NCBI GenBank assembly: GCA_029248335.1
Contig: JAQWJM010000014.1
Span: 6,847-70,846 of the forward strand
Length of the DNA stretch: 64,000 nucleotides
Reading direction: 5' to 3'
From: UBA12014 sp029248335
GTDB taxonomy: Bacteria > Planctomycetota > Phycisphaerae > Phycisphaerales > SM1A02
This document shows positions 51,659-60,000 of the stretch, piece after piece. The number at the start of each line of letters is the position of its first letter. Position 1 is the first letter of the stretch. Under the pieces are notes generated by a model. It was not told where the DNA came from and ran no database searches. It saw nothing but the letters and a program-made list of their open reading frames with translations. Both the position numbers and the translations under genes were made by a program.

Positions 51659-52861
51659 TCAGACGCCGACGGTGGGACTTCGGCGAGCCATTCGGCCCAT
51701 GACCCAGCCCGCGACCGCGGTCAGGCCGGCGAGTGGAAGCAGGAAGAGCGTTCGATTCTCGACGAAGCCGAGCCAGCCGAGGGGACTCACGGCCAGCGAC
51801 ACCAGCAGCGTCGACGCGATCCAGCGCGTGGGGAGGGGACGCTCGAGGCCGTTGATCACGGTGGCGATCACGTACATCGGGAACGGGACCGCGTACAGAC
51901 CGAGGAAGAGCAGGTACATCCGTTCGTCGGCGATCCCCGGCAGTCCCAGCACCGAGCCCACCGCGATCGCGGCGAGCAGGGCGGCACCCCGGCCGAGCCG
52001 GCCGGAGGGAAGCACGGTCAGCTCCCGGATGTGCGCGCCGATCGTGAAGACGAGTTGGAGCGTCCATTGCGCGATGGCCAGCGGCAGGAGTGCGGGAAGG
52101 ATCCGGTCCGGTTCGAGGCCGTCGTAAGTGGTCGCGGCGAACACCAGCATCATCGCGAACACCACGCCGAAGACGGCGAAGGCGTGTCGGCTCGGCGCCT
52201 GCTGTCGTGCTCGGTGGAAGGTCGCGTCGAGGGCGGGGCAGGCGAGGAAGCCCAGCAGCATCAGGGGGACGATCCCGGAGACCGGGGCGCCATCTTCGGG
52301 GGCGGCTCCGGCGGGGAGGCCTCCGGCCCGGTCGAGGGCGAGCAGGAACAGCACGCCCGAGGTCGCGGCCGCGAGGATCGCGAACCACCGCCAGAAGAGA
52401 TCGCCACGGGCGGAGACCGCGGCGGCGCCGGCGGTCCAGGTGAGGATGACGCCGAGGACGGGCCAGATCAGTACGTCGCGGGCGACGCCCGCCTCGGCGG
52501 GATCGGCGGCGGTGGCGGCGTCGGGCGCGAAGATGAACATGCCCGACGTCCAGCCGATGAAGAACACCTGGAAGGCGATCGTCGCGAGGCTGAACCAACG
52601 AATGGCCAGCGGATGACTGGTGGCGAATCGGCGGCTTCGGTCGGCATCGAACACGTAGCCGAAGCCGACGCAGCCGATCAGGTTCGGAATCGCGAAGGCG
52701 AGGAAGCCCGCCCATCCGAAGCGACCCAGCAGGATCACCGGCAGGAACATGCCGATGCACCAGGTCCAGCTGCAGGCGCAGTAGACGCCCCATCCGGCGG
52801 TCGCGGCGAATCCACCGCGGGCCGGGACTGCGGGCGATCGAAGCGACGCCTCGACGCTCAT
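51659..52861 (-). CDS. polytopic membrane protein, unknown function
   Basis: A 400-residue protein with about ten to twelve hydrophobic helices, beginning GWGVYCACSWTWCIGMFLPV and including FLAFAIPNLIGCVGFGYVFD, WPVLGVILTWTAGAAAV, VPLMLLGFLACPALDATF, HAFAVFGVVFAMMLVFAATT and LLPLAGLTAVAGWVMG. The AIPNLIG segment in the second helix recalls the LeuT/sodium-solute-symporter fold but I cannot assign a family. The ATG at 52861 overlaps the stop of the upstream gene (ATGA), which supports this start against a longer frame reaching 53161. It may work with the DUF4442-like protein encoded in the same operon. Confidence 0.78.
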   Translation of the reverse strand: MSVEASLRSPAVPARGGFAATAGWGVYCACSWTWCIGMFLPVILLGRFGWAGFLAFAIPNLIGCVGFGYVFDADRSRRFATSHPLAIRWFSLATIAFQVFFIGWTSGMFIFAPDAATAADPAEAGVARDVLIWPVLGVILTWTAGAAAVSARGDLFWRWFAILAAATSGVLFLLALDRAGGLPAGAAPEDGAPVSGIVPLMLLGFLACPALDATFHRARQQAPSRHAFAVFGVVFAMMLVFAATTYDGLEPDRILPALLPLAIAQWTLQLVFTIGAHIRELTVLPSGRLGRGAALLAAIAVGSVLGLPGIADERMYLLFLGLYAVPFPMYVIATVINGLERPLPTRWIASTLLVSLAVSPLGWLGFVENRTLFLLPLAGLTAVAGWVMGRMARRSPTVGV

Positions 52862-53544
52862 TCGGCGGGGGTGCTCCGCTCGAGCCGGGCTCGACGCTTC
52901 TGCCGCAACTGCTCGGCGAGGTCCTTCGGCGTGCAGTGGAAGGTGATCGAGCAACGACCGACCTTGAGGTCGCGGGTCTTGGCGCGACGGTTCACCTGCT
53001 GGCTGATCTCGAGGTCGAGGGCGATGTTGAACTCCCCGCCTTCGTCGACCTTCTTCTTCACGTCCTCGGCGTTGGCCACGCGGTAGACGGCGGGACCGTA
53101 GCAGGGGCGGAGAAACCGGTACTCCATCCGCTTGCAGATGACCTCGTAGTCGCTTCCGCATTCGGCGAACAGGTACATCCCCGCGGCGACTTCGGAGTTG
53201 CCGAGCAGGGCGGCGCCGGCCATCGCGTTGTACCAGTTGCGATTGAAGCGTCGGTACGGGAGCACCGCGGTGAAGCTCTTCGCGTCGATCCGGCGAAGGC
53301 TGATGCCGCTCCTGAACGCGAAGGGAAGCCAGATCAGCGAGCAGACCCGGTGCCAGAAGTTGTTCCGGGTGGAGAGCTGGCTGAGATACGCGTCGATCCG
53401 CTTCCCGAGCGATTTCTTCGCAGGCAGCATCCCCGCCGGCGTCGTGGCGTCGGGATCGTCATGGGACGAGTGATTCACGGGTGCGGTGGTCACGGCGGGG
53501 GATCGAAGGCGTGGGAAGGCACCGGCGTCCGGTACCCGGATCAT
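52858..53544 (-). CDS. DUF4442-like (hot-dog fold) protein
   Basis: A 228-residue protein. After a variable 40-residue N-terminus the core matches the PaaI-like DUF4442 pattern: RICSLIWLPFAFRSGI-type start (here HRVCSLIWLPFAFRSGISLR), TAVLPYRRFNRNWYNAMAGA and LLGNSEVAAGMYLF, later HCTPKDLAEQLRQKRRARLE. Hot-dog proteins of this kind are putative acyl-CoA thioesterases. The start is uncertain: the ATG at 53544 coincides with a TACCATG that looks like a -10 element, so a GTG at 53493 is also possible. Its stop overlaps the start of the membrane-protein gene. Confidence 0.78.
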   Translation of the reverse strand: MIRVPDAGAFPRLRSPAVTTAPVNHSSHDDPDATTPAGMLPAKKSLGKRIDAYLSQLSTRNNFWHRVCSLIWLPFAFRSGISLRRIDAKSFTAVLPYRRFNRNWYNAMAGAALLGNSEVAAGMYLFAECGSDYEVICKRMEYRFLRPCYGPAVYRVANAEDVKKKVDEGGEFNIALDLEISQQVNRRAKTRDLKVGRCSITFHCTPKDLAEQLRQKRRARLERSTPAE

Positions 53545-53789
53545 GGTAGGTCCGTTCGTCAAGGTCCGCCACGGTCCCGGGATTCGGACCGCGCCTGTGG
53601 TGGTCCCCAGGGCGTTTTCGGATCGCGTCCGGGTCCAATAAGAGGTTCCAGCGTCGTGTGGATCATCCCGCGCGATCGGAGCTTCATCTCGGGGCGTGGC
53701 ACCCGGGTCTTCCGGGTCGACTCGAAGTGGTGGTGTTCCAACGCTTCGCGTTCAGGGGGCGTGACGGTCGTACGACGATCGCGGGACGG

Positions 53790-53795
53790 TAGAAT
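53790..53795 (+). promoter_or_regulatory. -10-like TAGAAT for the epimerase gene
   Basis: TAGAAT matches five of six consensus bases, 20 bases before the ATG at 53816. Confidence 0.5.
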
Positions 53796-53815
53796 CACGC
53801 GACGGACCACCTTCC

Positions 53816-54655
53816 ATGAACGAGATGAACACCATGCTTTCGATCGATCGACTCGGCGTCTGCAGCTGGAGTCTTCGACCGAAGACCGCCGCGGACCTCG
53901 TGGCGTCGGTCGCCCGGCTCGGGCTTCCGAAGATCCAGCTCGCCCTCGGCCCCGTGCTCGAGGACCCGGCGGCCTTCGGTGACGTGATGCCCCGGCTCCG
54001 CGATTGCGGCGTGCGGATCGCGAGCGGCATGCTCGAGGCGGTCGGCGAGGACTATTCGACGCTCGAGACCATCAAGGCGACCGGCGGCGTGCGTCCCGAC
54101 GAGCACTGGCCGGCGACCCTCGAGCGTGCCCGAGGTGTCGCGGCCCTCGCGGCCGCGGAAGGTCTGTCGCTGGTGACGCTCCATGCCGGTTTCATCCCGC
54201 ACGAGTCGGGCGATCCCGCCCGTGGGATCGTGATCGAGCGACTTCGAACGCTCGCCGACGTGTTCGGAGGCCATGGCGTCCGCGTCGGTCTCGAGACGGG
54301 CCAGGAGACCGCGGCCACGCTGCTCGACGCCCTCGGCGAGCTCGATCATGAGAACGTCGGTGTCAATTTCGATCCCGCGAACATGATCCTCTACGGGATG
54401 GGCGATCCGGTCGAATCGCTTCGACTGCTGGCCGATCACGTGGTGCAGGTGCACGCGAAGGACGCGACGCCCACCGAGACGCCGGGGACCTGGGGGAGCG
54501 AGGTTCCGCTGGGGACCGGCGCCGTGGACTGGAGCGATTTTCTCGACGTCGTCGCGACGCTCGATCGTACGATCGACGTGGTGATCGAACGGGAGGCCGG
54601 CGACGCCCGTGAATCCGACATTCTCGCCGCACGACGACGACTGACGGGAGCCTGA
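53816..54655 (+). CDS. sugar phosphate isomerase/epimerase (xylose isomerase-like TIM barrel)
   Basis: A 279-residue TIM-barrel protein. DRLGVCSWSLRPKTAADLVA at the N-terminus, TLHAGFIP, RVGLETGQETAATLLDAL, VGVNFDPANMILYGMGDPVE and VVQVHAKDAT are the metal- and substrate-binding strands of the AP-endonuclease-2-like superfamily; VIEREAGD closes the barrel. It shares the fold but not close sequence with the 330-residue protein at 44373. A second ATG 12 bases later is possible. The next gene begins four bases after the stop. Confidence 0.92.
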   Translation: MNEMNTMLSIDRLGVCSWSLRPKTAADLVASVARLGLPKIQLALGPVLEDPAAFGDVMPRLRDCGVRIASGMLEAVGEDYSTLETIKATGGVRPDEHWPATLERARGVAALAAAEGLSLVTLHAGFIPHESGDPARGIVIERLRTLADVFGGHGVRVGLETGQETAATLLDALGELDHENVGVNFDPANMILYGMGDPVESLRLLADHVVQVHAKDATPTETPGTWGSEVPLGTGAVDWSDFLDVVATLDRTIDVVIEREAGDARESDILAARRRLTGA

Positions 54656-54659
54656 ACCG

Positions 54660-54953
54660 ATGCCCACCTACGAGTACGCGATCATCAAGCCGGACGGAAC
54701 GCTGGGCGAGCCTTTCGAGGTGTTCCAGGCGATGTCGGCGCCGCATCTGAAGAAGCATCCGGAGACCGGTGAACCGGTGAAGCGGCTGGTCTCCGCCCCC
54801 GGGCTCGCGCTCAACCACTCCGACGCCTCCGACAAGTCGAAGCTCAGCGACGCGAATCTCGATCGGCTCGGCTTCACGAAGTACAAGCGATCCGGCGACA
54901 ACACCTGGGACAAGACCGCGGGCAAGGGCCCCGGTTCGATCAGCCGTGACTGA
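54660..54953 (+). CDS. FmdB-like small protein lacking the zinc-ribbon cysteines
   Basis: A 97-residue protein starting MPTYEYAIIKPDGTLGEPFE and continuing VFQAMSAPHLKKHPETGEPV and KRLVSAP. The frame and spacing match the FmdB/CxxC_CxxC regulatory domain (MPTYEYxCxxCGxxFExxQxM...L..CPxCGxxVxRLxS), but every zinc-ligand Cys is replaced and the protein has no Cys at all. The C-terminal half (LGFTKYKRSGDNTWDKTAGK) resembles the usual disordered tail of these proteins. It begins four bases after the epimerase stop and overlaps the GTG start of ligA by eight bases. Function unknown. Confidence 0.8.
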   Translation: MPTYEYAIIKPDGTLGEPFEVFQAMSAPHLKKHPETGEPVKRLVSAPGLALNHSDASDKSKLSDANLDRLGFTKYKRSGDNTWDKTAGKGPGSISRD

Positions 54954-56982
54954 TTCCGACCGTGACGCCGATCGGGTCGCCGCGCTTCGCGAACTGCTCG
55001 AACGTGCGAATCGGGCGTACTACGTCGACGCGGATCCGATCATGTCGGATCTCGACTTCGATGCCCGGCTCGAGGAGCTCGAAGCCCTCGAGACGGCCCG
55101 CCCCGAACTCGCCGATCCGGACAGTCCGACCCGCCGGGTGGGTGGCGAGCCGGTGTCGGGATTCGAATCGGCGACGCACGCCGTTCCGATGACCTCGATC
55201 GACAACACGTATTCGGTCGAGGACCTCGAGGCGTGGCACGAACGCGTGCTGAAGGGACTCGCCGATCTCGAGGTCGAGGCCGTCGGGCTCGTGTGCGATC
55301 CGAAGATCGACGGTGTCGCGATCTCCCTGCGGTACGAGGCGGGCCTGCTGGTCTCCGCCACCACGCGGGGTGACGGGACGACCGGCGACGTCATCACCGG
55401 CAACGTCCGCGCGATGCGATCGATCCCCATCCGGCTCGCGGTCGACGATCCGCCGGCCGTGGTGGAGATCCGGGGTGAGATCGTGATGCCCAACGATTCC
55501 TTCGAACGGGTCAATGCCGAGCGGGAGGCGGCGGGCGAGCCGCTCTTCGCCAACGCGCGAAACTCCACCGCCGGAACCCTGAAGAGCCTGGACCCGAAGG
55601 TGACGGCCAGTCGCGGCCTCCGCTTCATCGCGCACGGTCGGGGCGAGACGATCGGCCTCGAGATCGAGACCTACTCCGGGTTCCTCGAACGGATCCGGTC
55701 CTGGGGCGTTCCCGCGAATGCCCATTCGAAGGCGTTCACTTCGATCGACGAGGTCGTCGGTCGGGTCGAGGCGTTCCAGGAGGAGCGGGCCGGGCTCGCC
55801 TACGGCGTCGACGGCATGGTGATCCGGGTGGACCGCTTCGACCTGCAGGCGGAGCTCGGGGCCACCGCGAAGGCGCCGCGGTGGGCGATCGCGTTCAAGT
55901 ATCCGGCGGAGCAGGCGACCACCACCCTGCTCGAGGTCGAATGGCAGGTGGGCAAGGGCGGCACCCTCACGCCTCGGGCCACGATGGAGCCGGTCCACGT
56001 GGCCGGGACCACGGTCCGTCACGCCACCCTCCACAACATCGAGGAGATCCACCGGAAGGACCTTCGCATCGGCGATCGCGTGATCATCGAGAAGGCCGGC
56101 GAGATCATCCCGCAGGTCGTCGCCGCGATCGTCGGCGAACGACGCGGCGAGGAACGGGAGATCGAGGCGCCGGTCGCTTGCCCCGCCTGTGGCGGTGGCG
56201 TGGAGCAGGAGGGCCCCAAACTCTTCTGCATCGGTCCGGAATGTTCCGCGCAGTTCCGCGAGAAGCTCAAGTGGTTCGTGGGTCGCGATCAGATGGACGT
56301 CGACGGGCTCGGGGAGAAGCTCGTCGATCAGCTCGTCGACGCCGACCTCGTGCACCACTTCGCCGATCTCTTCCGACTCGAACGCGACGATCTGCTCGGG
56401 CTCGAGCGCATGGGTGAGAAGTCGGCGGACAATCTCCTCGCGGGACTCGAGGTCGCCCGGGCCCGAGGCCTCTCCCGGGTGCTGGCCGGCATGGGGATCC
56501 GCCACATCGGCGCAAGCGCCGCCAAGGTGCTGGCCCGTGGATTCGCGGATGCCGACGCGTTGATGGAAGCGTCGATCGAGACGCTCGAGGAGCTGCCTGA
56601 TTTCGGCGAGATCACGGCCCGCAGCCTCCACGAGCATCTGGCCGCCGAGTCGACGCGGGACGCGTTCCGACGGCTCTCGGACGCCGGCGTCTCGCTGGCG
56701 AGCGAGCTTCATCGCGATCCGGAGGACGACGACGCGACGGTGGTCGAGTCGCCGTTCGCGGGGAAGACCATCGTGATCACGGGAACCTTCGAGGCGTTCG
56801 GGCGCAAGGAACTCGCCGAGCGTCTGGAGGGCCTCGGCGCGACGGTGACCGGAAGCGTCTCGAAGAAGACCGACCTGGTGGTTGCGGGCGAGAAGGCGGG
56901 AAGCAAGTTGAAGAAGGCCGAGGATCTCGGGATCGAGACCTGGGACGAGGCCCGACTTCTGAGCGGGCTCCCGGCCTCCTGA
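54946..56982 (+). CDS. ligA: NAD-dependent DNA ligase
   Basis: Seals DNA nicks during replication and repair. 678 residues with every standard domain: Ia domain, the adenylation domain with nucleophile Lys120 in CDPKIDGVAIS, RGDGTTGDV, an OB fold (ATMEPVHVAGTTVRHATLHN), the Cys4 zinc finger (CPACGG then CIGPECSAQF), helix-hairpin-helix repeats (VLAGMGIRHIGASAAKVLAR) and a C-terminal BRCT domain (FAGKTIVITGTFEAFGRKEL). GTG start overlapping the FmdB-like gene. Confidence 0.97.
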   Translation: MTDSDRDADRVAALRELLERANRAYYVDADPIMSDLDFDARLEELEALETARPELADPDSPTRRVGGEPVSGFESATHAVPMTSIDNTYSVEDLEAWHERVLKGLADLEVEAVGLVCDPKIDGVAISLRYEAGLLVSATTRGDGTTGDVITGNVRAMRSIPIRLAVDDPPAVVEIRGEIVMPNDSFERVNAEREAAGEPLFANARNSTAGTLKSLDPKVTASRGLRFIAHGRGETIGLEIETYSGFLERIRSWGVPANAHSKAFTSIDEVVGRVEAFQEERAGLAYGVDGMVIRVDRFDLQAELGATAKAPRWAIAFKYPAEQATTTLLEVEWQVGKGGTLTPRATMEPVHVAGTTVRHATLHNIEEIHRKDLRIGDRVIIEKAGEIIPQVVAAIVGERRGEEREIEAPVACPACGGGVEQEGPKLFCIGPECSAQFREKLKWFVGRDQMDVDGLGEKLVDQLVDADLVHHFADLFRLERDDLLGLERMGEKSADNLLAGLEVARARGLSRVLAGMGIRHIGASAAKVLARGFADADALMEASIETLEELPDFGEITARSLHEHLAAESTRDAFRRLSDAGVSLASELHRDPEDDDATVVESPFAGKTIVITGTFEAFGRKELAERLEGLGATVTGSVSKKTDLVVAGEKAGSKLKKAEDLGIETWDEARLLSGLPAS

Positions 56983-57158
56983 TCACCGATCCGGAGTCGC
57001 TGGTCGGATCCGCTCGGGACCGACGGGCACGATCGCGAGGCTGGACGGCGAGGACCGCCCGTCGCTGCAATCCACGCGGCGTCGTCGATGGGTCGGACGG
57101 CTGATCGTCTCCGGAGTCGATCGGGACTTTCGATCGGTGTCGGAAGGGACGTTCGAGA

Positions 57159-57164
57159 TACACT
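57159..57164 (+). promoter_or_regulatory. -10-like TACACT, leaderless spacing
   Basis: TACACT in GAGATACACTC ends six bases before the ATG at 57171, with no Shine-Dalgarno between. Confidence 0.5.
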
Positions 57165-57170
57165 CAAATC

Positions 57171-57731
57171 ATGTCGCCGAGCGCCAATCCCATGGGTCAG
57201 GTCTATCTCGGATTCCGCAGCCTCCTCGTGAAGCTGGCGGTCTTCGTGGTGATGGCGGCGCTGCTCGCGTGGGCGATCGGCGGCACGCTCTGGCCTCGAA
57301 CCGCGGTCGGCATCGTCGGTACCGCGGTCATGGTCGACGGACACTCGATCGCTCTGGTCGATCGGCTCAGATCCGACGGCTCCCGAGCCCATTTCTCGCT
57401 CGCGTTGCTCGAACAGGATGGCAGGGTCGTCGAATTCTGGCCTCCGGAGAAGTCCGGGCAGGCGACGTGGAGCGAGGCGCTTTCGCCGGTGGCGAATCCG
57501 GATGCGACCCGCGGTGCGGCGGCGTTCGGTGGCGACGGCGAATGGTCGATCGTCGAGTTCGGGACCTCGTCGACGGGCGGGCACCCGCTGCAGGACGGGA
57601 ACCCCGTGATTCGAACGGTCACGGGCCGCCTCGAGGCCGCCCGCGTGCTCGAGGCGTTCGCCCGAGGCGAGTCGGCTCAGTCCAAGGGCGTCGAGACAAG
57701 TGCCACCGGCGAGGCCTCGTCCGCGGGCTGA
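57171..57731 (+). CDS. membrane-anchored hypothetical protein
   Basis: A 186-residue protein with one N-terminal membrane helix (LLVKLAVFVVMAALLAWAIG, about residues 18-37) and an extracytoplasmic domain with strand-rich segments (TAVMVDGHSIALVDRLRSDG, AHFSLALLEQDGRVVEFWPP). The C-terminus is Ser/Glu/Gly-rich. No family recognised. Its 3' end overlaps the 3' end of uppP on the other strand by 55 bases. The start is supported by a -10-like element six bases upstream. Confidence 0.65.
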   Translation: MSPSANPMGQVYLGFRSLLVKLAVFVVMAALLAWAIGGTLWPRTAVGIVGTAVMVDGHSIALVDRLRSDGSRAHFSLALLEQDGRVVEFWPPEKSGQATWSEALSPVANPDATRGAAAFGGDGEWSIVEFGTSSTGGHPLQDGNPVIRTVTGRLEAARVLEAFARGESAQSKGVETSATGEASSAG

Positions 57732-58603
57732 TCTGGCCCGAACTGCACGATGCCGCCGAACCAGAGGCCCGCGAGCACCGTGGCCAGGGCGATTCGATAC
57801 CACCCGAACACCGCGAGTCCGTGCTTCGCGAGGTAGCCCACGAGCCACTTGACGGCGAATGCCGCCGAGACGGTCGCGACCGCGATCCCGAGAACGATCG
57901 GCACCGCGCCGAGCGAGGCGATCTCGTCGCCGCTCTTGAGCGACTTGTAGACGCACGCCCCGCCGAGGGTCGGGAGACCGAGCAGGAACGAGAACTCCGC
58001 CGCCTGCTTCGGCCGCAGGCCGATGAACATCCCGCCCACGATGGTCATCATCGACCGACTGGTGCCGGGAATCATCGCGACGCACTGCAGGAGGCCGACC
58101 ACCAGGGCCTGCTTCCAGGTCAGGTCCTCGATGTCGGTGAAGGTCCGTCCACCCGTGCCGGCCTGCTCGTTCTCCGCGCTCGCGAACACGCGATCCTGCC
58201 ACCGTTTCATGCCGATCAGAAGCAGGCCGCCGAGGGCGAGCGCGATGATCACGGGCCACGGTCTGAAGAGGAACGCCTCGATGAGATCGTCGAGCATGAC
58301 GCCGAACACCGCGGCCGGAAGGAAGGCGACCACGAGATTCAGAAACAGCTTCCGACCGATCACGTCGCGACCCAGGAGGCCCTGGATCATCGACCAGACC
58401 CGGACTCGATAGAGTCCGATCACCGCGAGGATCGCGCCACCCTGGATCACGATGTTGAACGCATCGACGGCCGACTTCGTGGCGGCATCGCGGTCGAGCC
58501 CGAGGAGGCTCGAGGTGATGATCAGGTGACCGGTGGAGGAGACCGGGAGATACTCCGTGATGCCTTCGACCAGGCCGAGGATGATCGCGTCGAGGGGAGT
58601 CAT
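57677..58603 (-). CDS. uppP: undecaprenyl-diphosphatase (BacA family)
   Basis: Recycles undecaprenyl diphosphate to the monophosphate carrier used by MraY and other envelope enzymes. 308 residues with about eight membrane helices. The two active-site motifs are GLVEGITEYLPVSSTGHLII near the N-terminus and MIPGTSRSMMTIVGG in the second half; the central EAFLFRPWPVIIAL helix is typical. A 25-residue hydrophilic loop (DRVFASAENEQAGTGGRTFT) lies before helix 5. Its last 55 bases overlap the converging gene at 57171. Overproduction of this family confers bacitracin tolerance, but here it is simply the housekeeping enzyme. Confidence 0.95.
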   Translation of the reverse strand: MTPLDAIILGLVEGITEYLPVSSTGHLIITSSLLGLDRDAATKSAVDAFNIVIQGGAILAVIGLYRVRVWSMIQGLLGRDVIGRKLFLNLVVAFLPAAVFGVMLDDLIEAFLFRPWPVIIALALGGLLLIGMKRWQDRVFASAENEQAGTGGRTFTDIEDLTWKQALVVGLLQCVAMIPGTSRSMMTIVGGMFIGLRPKQAAEFSFLLGLPTLGGACVYKSLKSGDEIASLGAVPIVLGIAVATVSAAFAVKWLVGYLAKHGLAVFGWYRIALATVLAGLWFGGIVQFGPDQPADEASPVALVSTPLD

Positions 58604-58891
58604 GGGGTCCGATCGATCATGGTGGAGGCGTTGGACATGCAGACGTCATCGGTTCGAGGCAACCCCTTCCTTCGCACTCTTGGCATGTGGGCGTCGATTC
58701 ACGACGCCGACGCCTCGTCCGCGAAGCGGGTCGTCCGCGGTCCGGGACCGGTGGGGCGGATTCTGCGGGTCGTGCGGGGCGATCGGGCTGGAATGGTCCG
58801 ACAACCCTTCAGTCCGACCTCGTTCCGCCCGATCCCCTTGACGGAGCGCGGATCGTCCAGACGGCGAACCGGCTCCCCGGAGGTCAAGCCC

Positions 58892-59290
58892 ATGCAGGTC
58901 GCCGAACTCGTCAAGGATCGTTCCGCTCGCACCGATCGTGATCGCCGTCGGCATCGCCGATACGCCGTCCGGCCGATGTACTCATCCATCCGGATTCGCA
59001 CCGACAACGATCTGGTGCTCGACGGGCACATTCATGATCTCGCGGTCGGTGGCGTGCGATTCGAGTGCGACGAGCCGCTTCCCGAGAATGCGAAGGTTCG
59101 CTTCGAGATCGAACTTCCCGGCGGCGCCGCGACGCTTCGCGGTCGGGCGAGCATCATCCGCCTCGCGGACGAGGACGTTCGCACCGGGTCGGTGATCCTC
59201 GCGGCCTCCTTCGATCGATTCGAGACGCGGATCGACTCGGCGACCCTCACGCGATACCTCGAACAGGGTTGCCTGCTTCGCGCCGCCTGA
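58892..59290 (+). CDS. PilZ-domain protein
   Basis: A 132-residue protein built almost entirely of one PilZ domain. The c-di-GMP-binding motifs are DRRRHRRYAVRP (RxxxR box, about residues 18-29) and the second motif DLAVGGVRFECD (D/NxSxxG form with Ala in place of Ser). PilZ proteins sense cyclic-di-GMP and control motility, adhesion or polymer export. No diguanylate cyclase gene is nearby. I chose the ATG at 58892 for GGAGG eight bases upstream; the open frame continues further upstream but without a recognisable domain. Confidence 0.85.
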   Translation: MQVAELVKDRSARTDRDRRRHRRYAVRPMYSSIRIRTDNDLVLDGHIHDLAVGGVRFECDEPLPENAKVRFEIELPGGAATLRGRASIIRLADEDVRTGSVILAASFDRFETRIDSATLTRYLEQGCLLRAA

Positions 59291-59306
59291 GGGGTGCGGA
59301 CGCATC

Positions 59307-59831
59307 TCATTCCACCTTGGATTCCCGAACGATGACTTCGGCGACCTGCTCGATCGAGCGGTCGCTGGTGTCGATCGTCGTCGTCGCGAGCCGGGCGAGC
59401 GCCGGGCCACGCGACGCTTCCATCGCCGTCATCTCGTCGAGTGGATCCAGCGTCGTGAGCGGTGGACGACCGGAATCATCCCCGATCCGGGCGACGAGAC
59501 TCTCGGCCGGGGCGTGAAGGCGGACGATCCGGGCTCGACCCGCGTCTCGTTCGATCTCGAGGCGATCGACCGCGCCGGGGGCCGTCGGCGTCCCGCCGCC
59601 GAGGGCGATGACCGATGGGACCGTGGATGCCAGGGTGCGTTCCAGCGCCGTCGATTCGGCGGCTCGCCAGGCGGCCTCGCTCTTGGTTTCGAAGCAGGTC
59701 TGCGCCGTCATCCCGCAGATGGACTCGGTGACGTCGTCGAGGTCGACGAATGGGCGTGAAAGCAGACCGGCCGTCACGCGTCCGGCGGTGGTCTTGCCGG
59801 AGCCGCGAAGGCCGATCAGGATCAGGTGCAT
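59307..59831 (-). CDS. aroK: shikimate kinase
   Basis: Phosphorylates shikimate in the chorismate pathway. 174 residues with a P-loop IGLRGSGKTTAGRV at 6-19, FVDLDDVTES (shikimate-binding Asp pair), SVIALGGGTP and a late RPPLT lid region. The DE..R spacing is typical for AroK; gluconate kinase is a less likely alternative because of the GGGT motif. It follows rpmH by 25 bases on the same strand and is probably co-transcribed with it. Confidence 0.93.
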   Translation of the reverse strand: MHLILIGLRGSGKTTAGRVTAGLLSRPFVDLDDVTESICGMTAQTCFETKSEAAWRAAESTALERTLASTVPSVIALGGGTPTAPGAVDRLEIERDAGRARIVRLHAPAESLVARIGDDSGRPPLTTLDPLDEMTAMEASRGPALARLATTTIDTSDRSIEQVAEVIVRESKVE

Positions 59832-59856
59832 GGGACCCGGGGTGGTTGGATGGAGG

Positions 59857-60000
59857 TCAGATGGTGGTCAGACGCTTGCGGCCGAGGGCGCGACGACGGT
59901 TGATGATCTTCCGTCCGGCCTTCGTCGACATGCGAGCGCGGAAGCCCATCTTGCGGACCTTCTTGATGCGGCTCGTCTTACGGGGATAGTGCATCGCCAT
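59857..60000 (-). CDS. rpmH: 50S ribosomal protein L34
   Basis: A 47-residue, highly basic protein of the large ribosomal subunit. Sequence includes MHYPRKTSRIKKVRKMGFRA and RMSTKAGRKIINRRRALGRK, the standard L34 signature except that the N-terminus begins MAMHYPRKTSR rather than MKRTYQPS. GGAG precedes the first ATG by six bases; a second ATG two codons later is possible. The gene normally sits beside rnpA and dnaA; here its downstream neighbour is aroK, and rnpA is not found in the window. Confidence 0.95.
   Translation of the reverse strand: MAMHYPRKTSRIKKVRKMGFRARMSTKAGRKIINRRRALGRKRLTTI

Noticed and set aside
53559..53810. 83-residue minus-strand frame between the DUF4442-like gene and the epimerase
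   Set aside because: Arg/Pro-rich with no start signal; it would run over the epimerase -10 element and has no recognisable domain.
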